Positions 44,970 to 57,710 are shown, numbered from the stretch's first letter. The stretch is DNA of 64,000 bases from Thalassia testudinum (GCA_037157565.1 JAZHRO010000014.1:105059501-105123500); one strand, 5' to 3'. The notes: generated by a model from the sequence alone, not told the origin. Made by a program: numbers and translations.

Positions 44970-47184
44970 TTAAGAATGTGTCATAGTATAGTGACTAAAG
45001 CATATCAACATTCAAAAGTTATAACTCGAAATCAAGAGAGTTCAAAGGTCGAACTCGAGGAGCAATGTGTTGCGCAATTACCACTATCACAACTTTGAAA
45101 TTTAAGAACTAGATATGATAAACACTGAATCTAGTTCAGAAATATAATGCTAATCCCTATAACCAATTCAATCCAAAAAGAAATTGCATCTCAATCAATT
45201 AATGCTTAATTTGATCAAGAATAATCATTCATCACTGAACTAGGCATTAAATAATCCATAGGACTATTGTTTGATCAAAGTAATATAATGAAACCACGAG
45301 AAATGCAATAAATGAATTAAAACTATCAGCATGTGAATTTAGTCCCTTGATATTTGCAAATTGATCCTTGGACCTTTGCGATTTAGCCCCTGGAAACTTT
45401 CTTTTCTCCCGAATATACCCTTGCCAACAATGGAGCTTCTGCTCCTCTTCTTTCTTATTGAGATGATGCAGGGGAGGTTGGCCATGGATGGTCTAGGAAG
45501 CTCAAGCCCCTGCCAGAGATCCCAAGGGCTCCACGTCTCCTACGCGGAGCTTCTCATGAAGTTTGGATGGCTGTAGTCGGTCAAAGAAGGCTGGCAAAGG
45601 TCGGTGTTGATGGGTCGGTCGGCATTGGTCGATCAGTTGTGAGAGGCACCTAAAATCCAAGCCAGGGGGTCGAGGAGTTCCACCTGGGCTTGGCGAAGGT
45701 GTTGGTGATGTTGATTGGGTGCGATGAAGGTAGAGGAAGGCCAGTGGACGTGTGGGGGTCAACCCCCGATGGTGGGTGTCCAGTGGGCTGAGTGATGAGT
45801 CAAAAGCCCAAATTGGAAGAGGGCTTTTCACTGGGGCAACGTGACGGAGCTTTTGGTGTGGTCGATTGCGAGTGAGACGACATGGAAAGGGGTGGGCGGC
45901 GTGGCCGGAGCTACGTCGGAGCGTGGCTGGCATTGGAGAAGAAGACGAGGAGAGGAATCGGCATGGAAACTTGATTCCAAAGAGCCTACCCTATTCTATA
46001 AGAAGAGGGAAGAAGAGGATACCTAGGGGGAAGCGAGGATGCTGGAGGACGTCGACGGAGGTTGGCCAGCATTGGGGAAGAGAAGTTCGGCGATGAAATC
46101 AGAGCGATGAATGAGGGAGAGAAGCCAGCTCCGTTGGTGAGGAACACAACAAAGACTAGGGAAGTTGATCCGTGGCCTCTGTTAGCAAAGAGACACGGCA
46201 ACGATAGAGGTTGCGAGAGCTCCAATGATGCTTAACAATGGCGCGTGAAGGAGGAGAGGAAGAAGGGGGTTTTTCACGTCCAAGTTTGCACAAAGGAAGT
46301 TGCGGGAGCATGGTTGTGCTTTATAGATGCTCAGTCACATGGATTGGGGAGATATCAAGGTCAAGAGCTATGTGGTCCAGGGACGATTTCGGCCACTTCT
46401 CATGTCCTCCAAAGATAGAAGTAAGAGCTGGAAATGACTCGATTTGGAAGAGCTATGAACGATGGATCGATTCACCAAGTTTGGTAAGATTTCGACGTGT
46501 AGATTGCACGAAATCTCCACTTGAAGTCATGGCTACGAATAGCCTCTTGTCAGCTGGAGATTTAAGATGATGGTGACATCATCATGATGTCACCAAGGGA
46601 CCTAAATACAAAGTCCATGAAGAAGAGGTCAAATAGGTCTCAAGTTTTTAGGGTAACCTAATTTGGACCTAAGGAATCTAATGGTGACTTAAATTTTAGG
46701 TTTTGATAAAGTTTTTTTGGGTAATTTGTACTTTAGTCCAAAATGAAGCAATTTCCTGCCTTGATCTCTGTTTTTGGTCAAAATGGGTTCCTTTGGTCAA
46801 AGTGAAGGTTTTAAACCTCATAGAATAATTTTCAATGATTTTTAAGAGGTTTACATTACATTTGTTTCCACTAGAACCTATTTAATTGAAGTGGGGCTGT
46901 AATTAGGATTTTTATTATTAAATTAATCCTCAAATCGCAGAAAACCCTATTTCAATCTGTTCGAGCCCATTTCTTGGGAAATTAAGTTCATTTGACCACT
47001 GATTAACCCCTCATTTATTCTACATACGTGATTTCTCATTTAAACAACAAAATTAACGGGATTTCCTGTCTTCTCGGAATCAGTTTAGAATGGAATTACG
47101 TTCTTCTGATGGTTATTCAAGAGCATTTATCACTGGATATTGACTAAATTGAGCTAGTTATGATAAATGATGGTGTTACCATCA
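44970..47184 (-). mobile_element. Athila-type Gypsy LTR, second copy
   Basis: The outer end at 47184 reads TGATGGTAACACCATCAT on the minus strand and, block by block, matches the LTR at 5350-7934 (shared GTAATTCCAT, GGGTTAATC and TTGGACCTAA segments). A CTATAAAG TATA box lies at 46319-46326. The inner end is approximate. Open frames inside (for example 45502-45933 and 46238-46570) are not conserved in the other copies. Confidence 0.65.
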
Positions 47185-47861
47185 TCCACCAAATTAGTAT
47201 AGATTTCCACAAAAAACTTTACATTCTTCTTATTAACTAATATGGCTTATTAAATAATCTATTTAGATTGAGCAGAAATGAAAATTTAAGAAAATAATGT
47301 GTAAAATGCCAACTCTTTCATCCTAGCACTTGAACTTGTCAACATCTCAACCACTATTTCGATTTAGCAACACATTCCTATAAATGCACAAATGAGTTAA
47401 CAAAATAGAGTGAAATTTATAGAAATCTTTCGAAACAAATAGAGAGAAATATGGACATGTTCTAATGCATTGGTTTCTCCTCCTTCACTTGTATTACATG
47501 TGAACCTTTGGATTCTCTATTCAGATTCTCTATTCGCTCAAGTTAAGATGCTTGATCAATCTAGTTATTTGCGATGCTAAGTTGTCCATGTACCTAAGGT
47601 TCGACATTAATGGTGGTGTAGTAACCACGTGTGAAAGCAGTTGATTCACTCCCCCTCCCCAATCATCATCATCATCACCTCTTCTTTAGTTAGGTGCTAC
47701 TAGGGTTTGCAATGGGTTAAGTGGCACCCCTGGAAGTAGAGTAACATAATCAAGATGGGATGAGCTACCGATGCCTAGTGATGCTTGAGCTGGATCAAGT
47801 GGCGATAATGCCTAAGATAGATGTTATCCCTTAGTCAGATCACGTGATGGTGGTGCCTGAT
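47185..47861. other. AT-rich spacer between Gypsy LTRs
   Basis: Probably internal or flanking retrotransposon sequence. Near 47760-47850 there are imperfect repeats around GATGCTTGAGCTGGATC. No ORF is supported. Confidence 0.4.
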
Positions 47862-50800
47862 TGTGCAAATATGTATAAGATAAAATTGTGTCGTAGTAGT
47901 TGGAAAATACACGAAAGTTTTAATATTTATAAACCGAACTCAAATGATTTCGCAAGTATAATCGGGAGTCTAGGTTGTTCGCAGGGAGGTGAAACAAAGT
48001 TAACTATTGTGATCAAATTGCTCAAGAGAGATATATTTTTTGTATTTTTGAGTTTTGTGAAATTTTGGTATTTTTGCATAAGAAAACAAATACGAGAGAT
48101 GCGATTGCGAACTACAATTATGAATGTGAAAATGTAAACGAACAAAAATTGAAATGCGAAAACCTAACTATGACATAAATACGAAAGCAAATAACACTAA
48201 TGGTTACAACCCGATTACCGAATCCCTACAGGACACGAGATCAGCTCGACTCGACTAATCCCAAGACCCAGTCATCCAACGAGAAATAACCAAAAAGCAG
48301 AAAAATAAACCACATTCACTATGCTAAGTAACTAATAGTAAAAGAGTACAAGCAGTAAGGAAATAAAATGTGCTAACAGTACATATCACCACCACAACAG
48401 TAAAACAGAAACAAAGTACAGAAACGTAAACGGTAACAAGAGTCTGAAACTCACTAACAAAAGAAAGTGCTACACAGGAAGACTACTGCTGAGCTCGACT
48501 AGGCCCAGCACCCTCTGTAGTCGGGGACTCGGGCTGCTCAACACTTGGACCTGAAAAGGGTTACGAGTAAACAGAGTCAGTGAACGCTAAGTAGAGTTGT
48601 AACCAACTAACTAAAGCAGTAAAGCTTACAGGTAATTTATCTTTTCCAATTACTTTATTTTACAAGTTATTCCTTTTTCACCCACTGATTTATTTTTCAG
48701 ATCTCTTCCTTGATCTCGAATGTTCCTCGTAGGAATGATCTTGATTATAGTCTTTTCTGAAGAGTAGAAGGCACACGTGGTGATCTCTTAGCCGAAAGAG
48801 TCCCCCGCGGTGATCCTACACCCAGTCAACCACCCCAAGGTCACGAACAGACATAGCGGTGACTATGGCACGCGTGATAAACGCACGGGTAGCTACCCCG
48901 CACTGGCACGTAGTCAGTCGTTTCCGCTAACGAGTACGCCCAAAGTACAGCACGGAACAGTATAGGGCCTAGCCCTCCTAGTAATAGGGATCTAACCCCT
49001 CAGAACCAAATAGGGGTCTCACCCCTCCACAGTCTGCGCACCCCATCTGACTACCTGGTTTACCCAGTGGGCCTAACAAGTAGGTGTAGGGTGGCTAGCT
49101 GAACCTCGGGCCCCGTGGGGTGGCTAGCTCTCTCCCTACACTAGTAGCTCTCCCCGGTACAGTGTATGCGAAGGCCAAGAAATCGATGTAAAGTAGCCAA
49201 TCTTAACCCCAGGTCCCAACCCAAGGGCGGCTACCTCCGCTCTACACTAAATAGGGGACAGTCGCTCTCCTTGGTACCATGTACTCAAGGACTAGCACAC
49301 TTCCCACTCACATTTTCAGATCCATTCCAATTTGTTCATAGGAGCTCTACTCCTAATTCCTCGAAGAGTTCATGCTCGTATTTCTCATGTCATTCCATAC
49401 TAAGTTTCATCATTCACATTTCTATTCTCAAATTTATACACATGCAGCTCGTATTCCCATCATTTACATATACAACAAGTATTGTCATAAATAACTGTTT
49501 AACTAGCATAGGCATTTCATATTTCGTAGGCAGCTCTTGTTTATTAACAGGCAGTTATCCGTATTTCTATTCATTCATGTAAGACTGCAATTTCAAACAC
49601 ACATAAAACAGTGCAAGTATTTCTCGTCATAGGATTCATGCCACATCCTAGGTTTCCAATTCACATATGCATTCAGATTTTTATAATTAAATTAAGGGAA
49701 AACCACTCTACCAGACAACCCGGGAGTATTAAGGCCTCGAACGATAGGCTCTCGTGCCTTAGCAAGCCCCGAACCCGCAACTGATCAGAGTCCTATAACA
49801 AGGAACATACACAATGGAATATTCAGAACAATATAAAAAGGGCTTCTAACAAGTAGAGGAACTCACAAGGAAAACACCGATATCTTGTTTGCGTAAAACG
49901 GACTTGAAACGGACCCTGAACGGGTCAAAAATAAGACTACAGACCTAAATCAGATGTCTGGCACAAGGTCCAGATGTCTTAAAAGTAATCAGAAACTCAC
50001 CTCAGGCTCTGCATCCACCTCAGTCGTCCAAAACCTCCTCTAGACCGTCTGGACCCAGCTCCAGACGTCCGACCTCTCCTCCGGACGACTGGGAGTGCTT
50101 TCGGTCATCTGGTAAGTTGTCCAGACGTCTGGAATGCGTGGGAGGGCGTGCACGCGCCTTACCGAAGCAATCCCTGCACATGACAGCCAAATCGCCTATA
50201 ATTAGCCACGCAAATCGTAGCTATGATGCGGCCTGCATGGCCGTATCCGTAAAAGGAACGTACCTTCGCGGTAAGCTGCTTTCAGACGTTTGGTGTAGTC
50301 ACCAGACGTCCGCCCCGTCGTCTGGACGTCACGTCAGACATCTGATTCTAGAAAAATCCTAGAATCAGAGCGACCTACTGCTCTCCCTCGCCACGCACAG
50401 CTGCGGCCTCGCCTTCTTGACTGCAGCTCCGACTGCAGCAAGTGTCGGGGATGTCTCCCCCGACGCACTCCTCCCGCATGCATCGCTCCGGCCGTGCGTC
50501 CTTCGACGAGCCCCCACGAGCACGAGCTCAAGCTCTTCCTCCTCTCCTCACGCCACCTCTTTTCCTCGTCACCTCTCTCGCACTCGCTCCTCTCGCTGTG
50601 GTGGAGAGGAAGAGAAGAAGGTGGCTGGCTGTGGTGAAGTAGGGAAGAAAGGAAGAGGGGGAGAGGGGTTTATATAAGGGTGTGTTAGGGTTCGGTGGAG
50701 GAGAGAAGAGGGAAAGAGAGAGAAGAGAGGTACTATTTGTGTGCAGCTTGCGCGCAGATGCGAAGGCTCGTACCAAAATTTCAGTTTCCAGATGTCTGGA

Positions 50801-50880
50801 AAGGGGCCCAGACGTTTGACCAAACGTCTGACCGACAGTCCAAACACCTTAAAAGGCTCAGGATATAACAGGTCTTTACA
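47862..50880 (-). mobile_element. Large Gypsy (Tat/Ogre-like) LTR
   Basis: The segment starts TGTAAAGACCTG at 50880 on the minus strand. Near its far end it carries the CCTGCGAACAACCTAGACTC block often seen at the end of Tat/Ogre LTRs. A TATATAAAC box lies near 50668-50676 on the minus strand. Degenerate GACGTC palindromes occur at 49940-50350 and 50790-50850. No flanking duplication was found and the inner end is uncertain by tens of bases. Several open frames of 60-140 codons inside lack known domains. Confidence 0.55.
49940..50850. repeat. GACGTC palindromes in a Gypsy LTR
   Basis: About ten copies related to CCAGACGTCTGG, some decayed (CAGATGTCTG, CAGACGTTTG), lie around the TATA box of the Gypsy LTR. 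This is the same core as in the Copia LTRs, in an otherwise unrelated sequence. Confidence 0.8.
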
Positions 50881-51553
50881 CTAATACAAGTAAATAAGAC
50901 AACTAGAACAAGGATATAGGCAAGAGAACATGAAATAGAAATAAGAAATTTTATGGCTACTTGAATGCCAAATGCAACTAGATAAATGGTTGACAAACTA
51001 GAATAAAGAAATGAACTAGAACTAGAAATATAAACAGAACTAGAACTACTAATCAAACTACAACTACAACTACAACTAGAAAATGAATAAAAGCGGGACT
51101 AGGTGAGTGCAAAAGCGTCGAGAAGGTGGTGGAGAGGCCCTTCTAATCTTCTTGCCCTAGATGCGAAGATTAAACGAGATGCGGGGATGTTGAGAATAGT
51201 GGTGGAAGTCCAAAGTAGGAGGATGTAGAAAGGAGTTAGGTGAAGAATGATGGAGGAGGGTGGCCATGGTCTTATATAGAGGTTTAGGTCATAAGATAGA
51301 TGGCTAGGATTGAATCTTAAAAAGCAAGGGCTAGGATCAAGTGGTAGGGTTAGTTGTTGCTGGAAGTATGATGAAGGGCTAACATGACATCAAAAGGGAA
51401 GATGGAGGGCTAGGATTAGAGTACACTTGGCCGCCCAACAAGAATGGCTCTGGATCTATGTGGTGGCATATAGAGGCAAGATGAGGGTCATTAAGTCAAG
51501 GCTGTGAGGCTAAGATTTAATCAAGTGATGTGGCAGACTAAGAGTGTAGTTTA
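50881..51553. other. Non-coding repeat-like segment, left part
   Basis: No ORF. It contains an (ACTACA)n stretch near 51056-51079 and TAGGATTG/GGCTAGGAT-type repeats. The segment after 58570 has similar texture (GGCTAAGATTTGAT and GGCTAGG units), so the Sirevirus at 51554-58569 probably inserted into one older element. Confidence 0.45.
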
Positions 51554-53322
51554 TGTTGGTGCAAGGGCACCAAGATCATTGATTTCGATGATAACAAAAT
51601 ACTTTTTATTTGACATTTGCATTTAAGTTTAAGATTTTAGGATTATTGCAAATGAAAGCAAGTGTGAGGACCTCAAGCTCAAGATCATGGAGGAATGGAG
51701 GAGCTTGATGATTGGACAAAAGCATCAAGGAGCATGAAGATGATGGCACTTCGCATGGAGCAAAAGCTTAAAGACATGAAGAATAGGATAGATGGTTTCT
51801 TTCATGTATTTGTATTTATATTTCTACTCTTTATTTTTCCTTCGAAATGTTGTAAAGAGTCCAAAAGTACATTACCTCGATCTTAGGAACACCTTCCCAT
51901 CACTATGACGCTTAGGTAAACTTAGAAAACCAAATAGGCATCAGACAGTCTGATCAGATGTCCAATATGGACATTAGACATTTGATCTTAGACTTTTAAG
52001 TTGTCAAACCCTTATGGCCAGATGTCTAAACATTTAGGCTGGAAATAATGTATGTGACCATTGTCCTTAGATGTCCTTCTCATAGTCTGGACGTCTTAGA
52101 AGATGTCTGAGGTTCTCCCTAGACGTTCAACAATAGGACCGTTGGACTGTCAGAGCGAAATCTTTTAGGATCACCTTACAATTATTTTAATATTACCTTC
52201 AGACGTCCGTAGATTCGTCCAGACATATAATAAAGATATGTTAGACCAAATCTAGCCCAAATCATGTTTTGTCAGACCCTTTTGGTCGTTGGCTTCTCGA
52301 GAAATCAATTCCCACGGAACACCCTTACCATCAAACGTCTAAACCATCTGTCGAATATCCAGTCCATCGTCTAACCCTTAAGATCTAGAACCCTGTTTAG
52401 ATCTGGTCCAAAACAAGAACAAACCCACATAAATTTAGACATCTAATTTCTTGTCCAGACATCCTATAATAACATCCAAGATGACTGGCCATTAGACACA
52501 AGAACCCTATTTCCATCTGATTTAATCCAGGAACACTGACCCTTCAAACCAGATGACCAAGAATAGTACTAGACATCTGATAAGACGTCTGACTCTAATA
52601 TCAGATGTTTGATCTTGCTATCAGTGCAATTATAAGCCTTATTTGATTCTGATTTCAGCCCAATCTTCTTTGCAATCAACCCCAACAACTATAAGGATCT
52701 TCTAAAGTCTTCCTAAGAGTTCTTTAGCCCTCTATATATATGAGAGGACCTTCACTTGACAAAAAATACACAAGAGAGAATACTTCCCACAATTCTAATG
52801 ATAAAAAAGAGAGATCAAAGAAGAAGGTGCCACTGCAACTCCTTGCTATCAAGAGCACCGACTCGCTGTGCAAAATCACGCCTACACACTTCCATTTCAG
52901 GGAAGATTTCTTTCCTATAGCAGCACAGTTAGATCCTTTACTATTTGGGCTTTATAGGTTTTATATTTTCCATTTCTTCTGTGGTTGGGTATTCACATGG
53001 TAAATTACCGGCTTCTTCGTGAGACAAAATATTCTTCGTGAAGAAGAGGGGCTTGAGGTACGCTACCCTCGAGTTAAAGTAGCATGGTTATATTGAGGTT
53101 GAACTACCCTCGTTTAAGTAGTTTGGATAGTGGATTTGGTCGACTCGATCATCCGGGAAATCCTAAGTCGAGAGGCTTAGGTGGTTGCTTTTACCCGGGT
53201 TGAGTTTCCATCTAAAAATACTTGTCTCATTTGTGGTGGATGCTATTTGTGTAATTGGATTGATTTTTATTTTTGCATATTTTATATACCGCACTATTCA
53301 CCCCCCCTCTAGTACAATTTCA
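51554..53322 (+). repeat. 5' LTR of the gag-only Sirevirus
   Basis: It starts TGTTGGTGCAAGGGCACC, the same kind of stem as the LTR start TGTTGGTGCTAGAGCACC of the copies at 44852 and 63099. Decayed palindromes occupy 51940-52640 and a TATATATA box is at 52733-52741. The end is C-rich, then TTTCA. Confidence 0.88.
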
Positions 53323-53324
53323 TT

Positions 53325-53336
53325 TGATATCAAAGC
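53325..53336 (+). promoter_or_regulatory. Decayed primer-binding site (tRNA-Met type)
   Basis: TGATATCAAAGC differs at two bases from TGGTATCAGAGC and lies two bases after the LTR end. Confidence 0.75.
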
Positions 53337-53379
53337 AGGTTCTCACACATCCGGCATAACAAACCGGCGAGGATCCAAT

Positions 53380-53917
53380 GGAGGGGAGTATTTTTCCGAC
53401 AAGACCATCCGAAGGATAATCCACTACCTGTCTCCGTTCTTCGACAGGAGCAACTACGCATGTTGGAAGCTTCGGATGAAGACATGGTTTCAAGCAAATG
53501 ACTACACTATATGGCAGAGATGCGAGACTCCTTTCGACATCCCGGAGAGGCTTGCGGGAGGTTACTCGCAACAACAAACTTAGGAGCTATCACTCAATGC
53601 AAAAATGATGAATGCATTGTACTGTGCGTTAAGTCTGAAGGAGTTCAACCAGATCTCATAATGTACAATCGCCTATGAAATATGGCATACACTTGAGGTA
53701 ACTCATGAAGGTACTTTCAAGGTAAAGTCCTTTAAAATCAATTTATTTAGTCAAGAATTTGAATATTTTTCCATGAAGACTAATGAAAATCTAAGTGAGA
53801 TGTAAACTAGGTTCACTCTTATAGTGAACAATCTCAAGTCACCAGGGAAGACTTTCATTCAAGGAGAGCTTCAATCTAAACTCCTACGCTCCCTTAGACC
53901 GAAGTGGGAGCAAAAGG
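53380..53917 (+). pseudogene. Sirevirus gag, N-terminal part
   Basis: The frame encodes FFDRSNYACWKLRMKTWF and NDYTIWQRCE (about 53440-53525), the conserved Sirevirus gag start. It then runs through several stops with AYEIWHTLEVTHEG (near 53672), VNNLKSPGKTF and LLRSLRPKWEQKV, ending exactly at the nested LTR. The remaining part of the same block continues at 56813. Confidence 0.85.
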
Positions 53918-54853
53918 TGATAAGAACCTCATCATGAGCCCTAACTAGCTCTTTTCAATGTAAAAAAGAGAACAAAAGCTCCTACATAACCAAGAGAAAG
54001 GCTTAATTCAAGGGATCACTAATCTGGGAAGAAAACATGAAACAAAGGGTAAAACTGTAATTTTACCATTGCAGTACATCAATGGGATTTTTTAGGTGCT
54101 AAACATAGGTCAATTAGACTTAATAAGAGGAAAAGTGGGATGGTTCAGTCAGAAAAGGGTTATGGTGAGATTTAAGAATTAAATGACATTCTGTAACCCT
54201 AAAATAAACCTACTTAATTTCACAAGGTTTCAGTCAAGATAAAAATCAACTAAACCCTCTAAAATTCATGGAAAAATATCCCCTAGGGTTTAGAATCTTC
54301 AATTTGGCCTTTGGAACCTATTTTGACCTAGATAGGGGTCCTAGCTCAATATTTGACCTAATTTAGGTTTTTGTGTAAAATATCTAGCCAAACATGGTCA
54401 AAACTAAAATCCAACTTCACCATTGGATTCCTTAGGTCCAAATTAGGTTTGTACCAAAATTTGGACCTAAGGGAAGGTCATCTTGACCTACTTTGCAAAA
54501 TAATTCACCCAATTACATTTTGACCCCTAACTTTTGAAAATCCTTGCACAGACCCCCCTATCTTCTCATCACTTTTTGCATTCCAGTCCCTCTTCCATTG
54601 CAGTAGAGGACCCATACCTCCGACGAAGTTTCGAGGAGGATTTCTCCTCGCTTCCCCAGGGAGCTGCTCTCAAATTTGAAAGGGGGGTCCTCTAAGAAAT
54701 CTCCTACCGTCTGAGCAGCTTCTCATGCCCTGACTCGCACCATACCTCTCGTGCAAACGCTCGAGAGGCATGGGTATTGTACCCACCGTGACCTCCGGCA
54801 AGAGTCTTGCTCTTGAAAGCTCACCTTCCAAGCACAAGGCCCTCTGCCTATGC

Positions 54854-54862
54854 CTATAAAAG
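54854..54862 (+). promoter_or_regulatory. TATA box of the nested Gypsy LTR
   Basis: CTATAAAAG lies 936 bp from the LTR start, as in the related copies. Confidence 0.6.
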
Positions 54863-56039
54863 AAGCTCCAGGTCTAGCCGCTTCTTCCAAGCTTGTTTTG
54901 GCCTAAGATACACCCTTAATTTCGTCCTCCCTCATCTCTGGTCAACCGCCCGCAACCTCCGGTGACCTCTCCTCCCTCCTCTCGTCGCTCTGCCACCATA
55001 CCAGTGGCAATGTTAGCTTCGTCTCGTTCCTCCGTGTTGCGTCGCACCAGCTCACGCCTCTCCAACCTCCTCCTCGTTGCCGTCATCTCCACTCCAGGGC
55101 CTCCTTCTCCGACAACAACACCTACACGCCGCTCGTCCACCTTTCCCCCTTCGTCCAACTACCTTCAATAAGCTTCTCTCTCTCTCCTCTTCATTTCCCC
55201 TCTCTTAATTTGCACTTTCGACCCCTCGACGCCACAGACCACCACCACCTTCTCCACCTCCGGCAGACCACCGGCGAGGCGCTTCCACCACTCTGCACCT
55301 CCACACACCTCACTAGACACCTCACCATCTCCGCCATCATCCACTGATCACCTTCCGCCCATCCATTGACCGCCAACACCTTCCTAAACGTCCCCCGACC
55401 AAACCCATAAGCACGGCCACAGGGTGACCTAGGCACGCATGCCTAGGCTGCCCCATGGTCAGCCACCCACCTTCTCACCTTCGCCAAGACACAACGAAGC
55501 TCCTTGTGTGTTTTAATGGGGTCGCAAGGCTGTATTCATGAACTTTAGGTCGAACCCCCATTCCGCCATTGACGCACGGAGAAAGGAGCTTGTAGCACCT
55601 CTCCAGGCCGCGTGCTCCAGGTGTCAGAGTCCCAGGTGAAGCAGGCTGGTCTTGCACATCCACACAGCCAAGAGATTGGCTTGGCAAGCGACCCAGTAGC
55701 AGCAATTGAAGAAGGTTTCCTGTGGGCGTGAACGCGAAGCGGGTGGGACATTTAGTCCCACCTCGTGAACTCAGAAGTGCGGAGAGTGCCTTAAGTTGAA
55801 TTTGTGCTTTCCGTTGGTCGCCTCCAAACGACACAGGGTGAGGTCCCTCGCCCACATGCATGCCTCGTCTGCGACCTTTGTCCCACGGATCTAGCTGACC
55901 GACCCGATTATCCCACGCACTCCTCGCGCATCACACCCACGTCGGTGCGCTTGGACCCGGGTGCGCAACACCTAATCCGATTACTTGGCTCTGGGAGAGC
56001 GTACGTTAGAGAGAAATAGAGAGAGAGACACGGGGGAGG

Positions 56040-56500
56040 GTATGGGATAGGTTTTGCTTCTGTGTGCATGCACAGGGAAGAAGAAGAGAAGAAGGAAGAG
56101 GAAGGCACAGCTGAGGTGAAGCTAAGCAGGGAAGGAAAGACACTTAGCCGCAGAAAGGAAGAAGAAGGAAGGAAGGCCAAAGAGAAGAAGAGGAAGTCAG
56201 AGGAGAGCTAAGGAAAAGGCTGAAGAAGGAAGAACTTAGCCACATCGAGAAAGGAAAAAGAAAAAAAAGAAGCCAAGTAGGGACTTAGCCACAGAAGAAG
56301 AAAGAAGAGAAAGAAGAAAGAAGAAAGAAGAAAGAAGAAAGAAGCTAAAGAAGGCAAGGGCTGAAGAAAGAAAGAAGCAGGAGCGGCTAAGTAGAAGAAG
56401 AAGAAGATAAGGAAAAGAAAAAGAAGAAAAGAAGGAAGATTGAAGGCAGAAGAAGCATAGCCGCAGAGACAAGAGAAAGAGAAAGAAGAGAGAAAGAGAA
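56040..56500 (+). repeat. Purine-rich (GAA)n tract
   Basis: About 450 bp of nearly pure A/G, including a regular GAAAGAA run at about 56297-56345. Long open frames on the opposite strand (Phe/Leu/Ser only) are an artefact of this composition. Confidence 0.85.
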
Positions 56501-56812
56501 GGCAAAAATCAGAAAGAGAAGGACAAATCAAGCACTGTAGCAAAACTTTTTAAGACGTCTGATTTTTAATCAGACGTCCAATTTTTGAGCATTATTCCTA
56601 CATTGACATTATTTCTTAATTGTGATTGGATTGGTTATTGCTTTTTATTAAATTGAGAGTTGTGATCTTAAGTTTTTTAAATACCCAATTGCTCCCTATG
56701 TTCGACCTCAGATACCTTGGTTTTCGAGTTATAAATTCTTATTTGTTTTCGCAGCGATATCATCTATACTACAACTTAATATCTTTAAAACACGATCTCG
56801 CCACGTAAAACA

Positions 56813-57442
56813 AAAGGTCACCGCTATTGAAGAAGCTTACCAAATTGAGGAGCTTGGCATGGATGATCTCCTGGGAAATCTCATGGTGTATGAGAACAAA
56901 ATGAAGCAAAGAAAGAAGTAGACACCAGAGCCAAAAAGGAAGAGTCTTGCCTTCAAAGCTACGTCGGACAGCGAGGCAAGTTTTGATGACGAGGAAATTA
57001 GATTTTGGCTAAAGGGTTTTTCAAGGCTTCAAAGAAGGAGAAGGAGCGAGATAACCCAATACGTTGCTATCATTGTAATGAAAAGGGACATCTTCGATCC
57101 GATTGTCCTCACTTGAAGGAGAAGAGGGAGAAGAACAAGAACAAGAACAAGAAAAAGGCTTTTCAAGTCACGTGGGATGATACAACCTTGGAGGAGGAGG
57201 AAGAGGAGGATCCCGAGACAAACAACGAAATCGCATGCCTTGGTTTTATGGCAATCGCGGATAGTAGCGATGAGGAAGAAAACAACGTAAAGGAGGTAAA
57301 CCCATTTTCTATTATTGAGTTGCAAGAAGCACTAGAAGAGTTCTATGATCTTAGTAAGATACTGAAATTGGAAAATAAATATTTGAAAAAGGAACCTAGT
57401 ACCCTAAAAATTGAAGTAGATAATCTTGTTGCTAAGATTTAA
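56813..57442 (+). pseudogene. Sirevirus gag, zinc knuckle and acidic region
   Basis: Gag resumes with TAIEEAYQIEELGMDDLLGN and a Lys-rich segment, changes frame near 57000, then runs open from 57005. It includes a CX2CX4HX4C zinc knuckle (CYHCNEKGHLRSDC, 57065-57106), a long Asp/Glu-rich stretch, and the start of a coiled coil with an EALEEFYDLSKI segment, to a stop at 57440-57442. The C-terminal extension after the knuckle is a hallmark of Sirevirus gag. Confidence 0.88.
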
Positions 57443-57709
57443 ATTTAAATTCTTCTTTTGATTCTATCAAATGTGAACAAAATAATCATGGTAGAAAATC
57501 ATGATCTTATCTTAGAGAACACTAAATTGATTGAAGAGAATACCTTGCTTAAATATGAAATCTCTATTTTGAAAAGCAAAATGAGTTTCATTGAAAATGA
57601 GCTTGCATGTCTTAAGGAAAACTCTAATAATTTGATGAGTAGATTAGACAGTTGCAGTAAGGAAAAGACTAAATCTCATGATAATAGACAAACCAAGAGA
57701 AGAAATTAA
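57443..57709 (+). pseudogene. Sirevirus gag C-terminal coiled coil
   Basis: In the same frame after two stops, an 83-codon open block (57458-57709) shows heptad-like Leu/Ile spacing (LILENTKLIEENTLLKYEI, FIENELACLKE). Sirevirus gag proteins are known to have such an extension, and some have been reported to bind dynein light chain LC8. The frame ends at the deletion junction with the 3' LTR. Confidence 0.75.
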
Positions 57710-57710
57710 T

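Larger units (their letters stand above)
53918..56812 (+). mobile_element. Solo Gypsy (Athila/Tat-type) LTR nested in gag
   Basis: The 2895 bp unit begins TGATAAGAACC and ends CGTAAAACA, with a perfect AAAGG duplication (53913-53917 and 56813-56817). Removing it rejoins the Sirevirus gag in frame register. Text shared with the LTRs at 5350-7934 and 44970-47184 includes the AAACCTAATTTGGACC-type block and the position of the TATA box. Its end resembles Athila/Tat LTR ends (TTCGACCTCAGATACC). Open frames at 54962-55171, 55804-56019 and others inside are not conserved and not called. Confidence 0.9.

Noticed and set aside
45502..45933. 143-codon open frame with Pro/Arg/His-rich product
   Set aside because: It lies in a GC-rich part of a Gypsy LTR, is not conserved in the related LTRs and has no domain.
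49166..49582. 138-codon open frame with Ser/Phe-rich product
   Set aside because: It lies within a Gypsy LTR, has no recognisable domain, and its composition resembles the flanking non-coding sequence.
52740..53003. 87-codon open frame in the Sirevirus LTR
   Set aside because: It starts inside the TATA region of the LTR and is not conserved in the 3' copy at 57970-58230.
55475..55861. 128-codon minus-strand open frame
   Set aside because: It is inside the solo Gypsy LTR, absent from related copies, and overlaps other open frames on both strands.
56208..56543. 111-codon Phe/Leu/Ser-rich membrane-like frame
   Set aside because: It is produced by reading the opposite strand of a (GAA)n tract; composition alone explains it.
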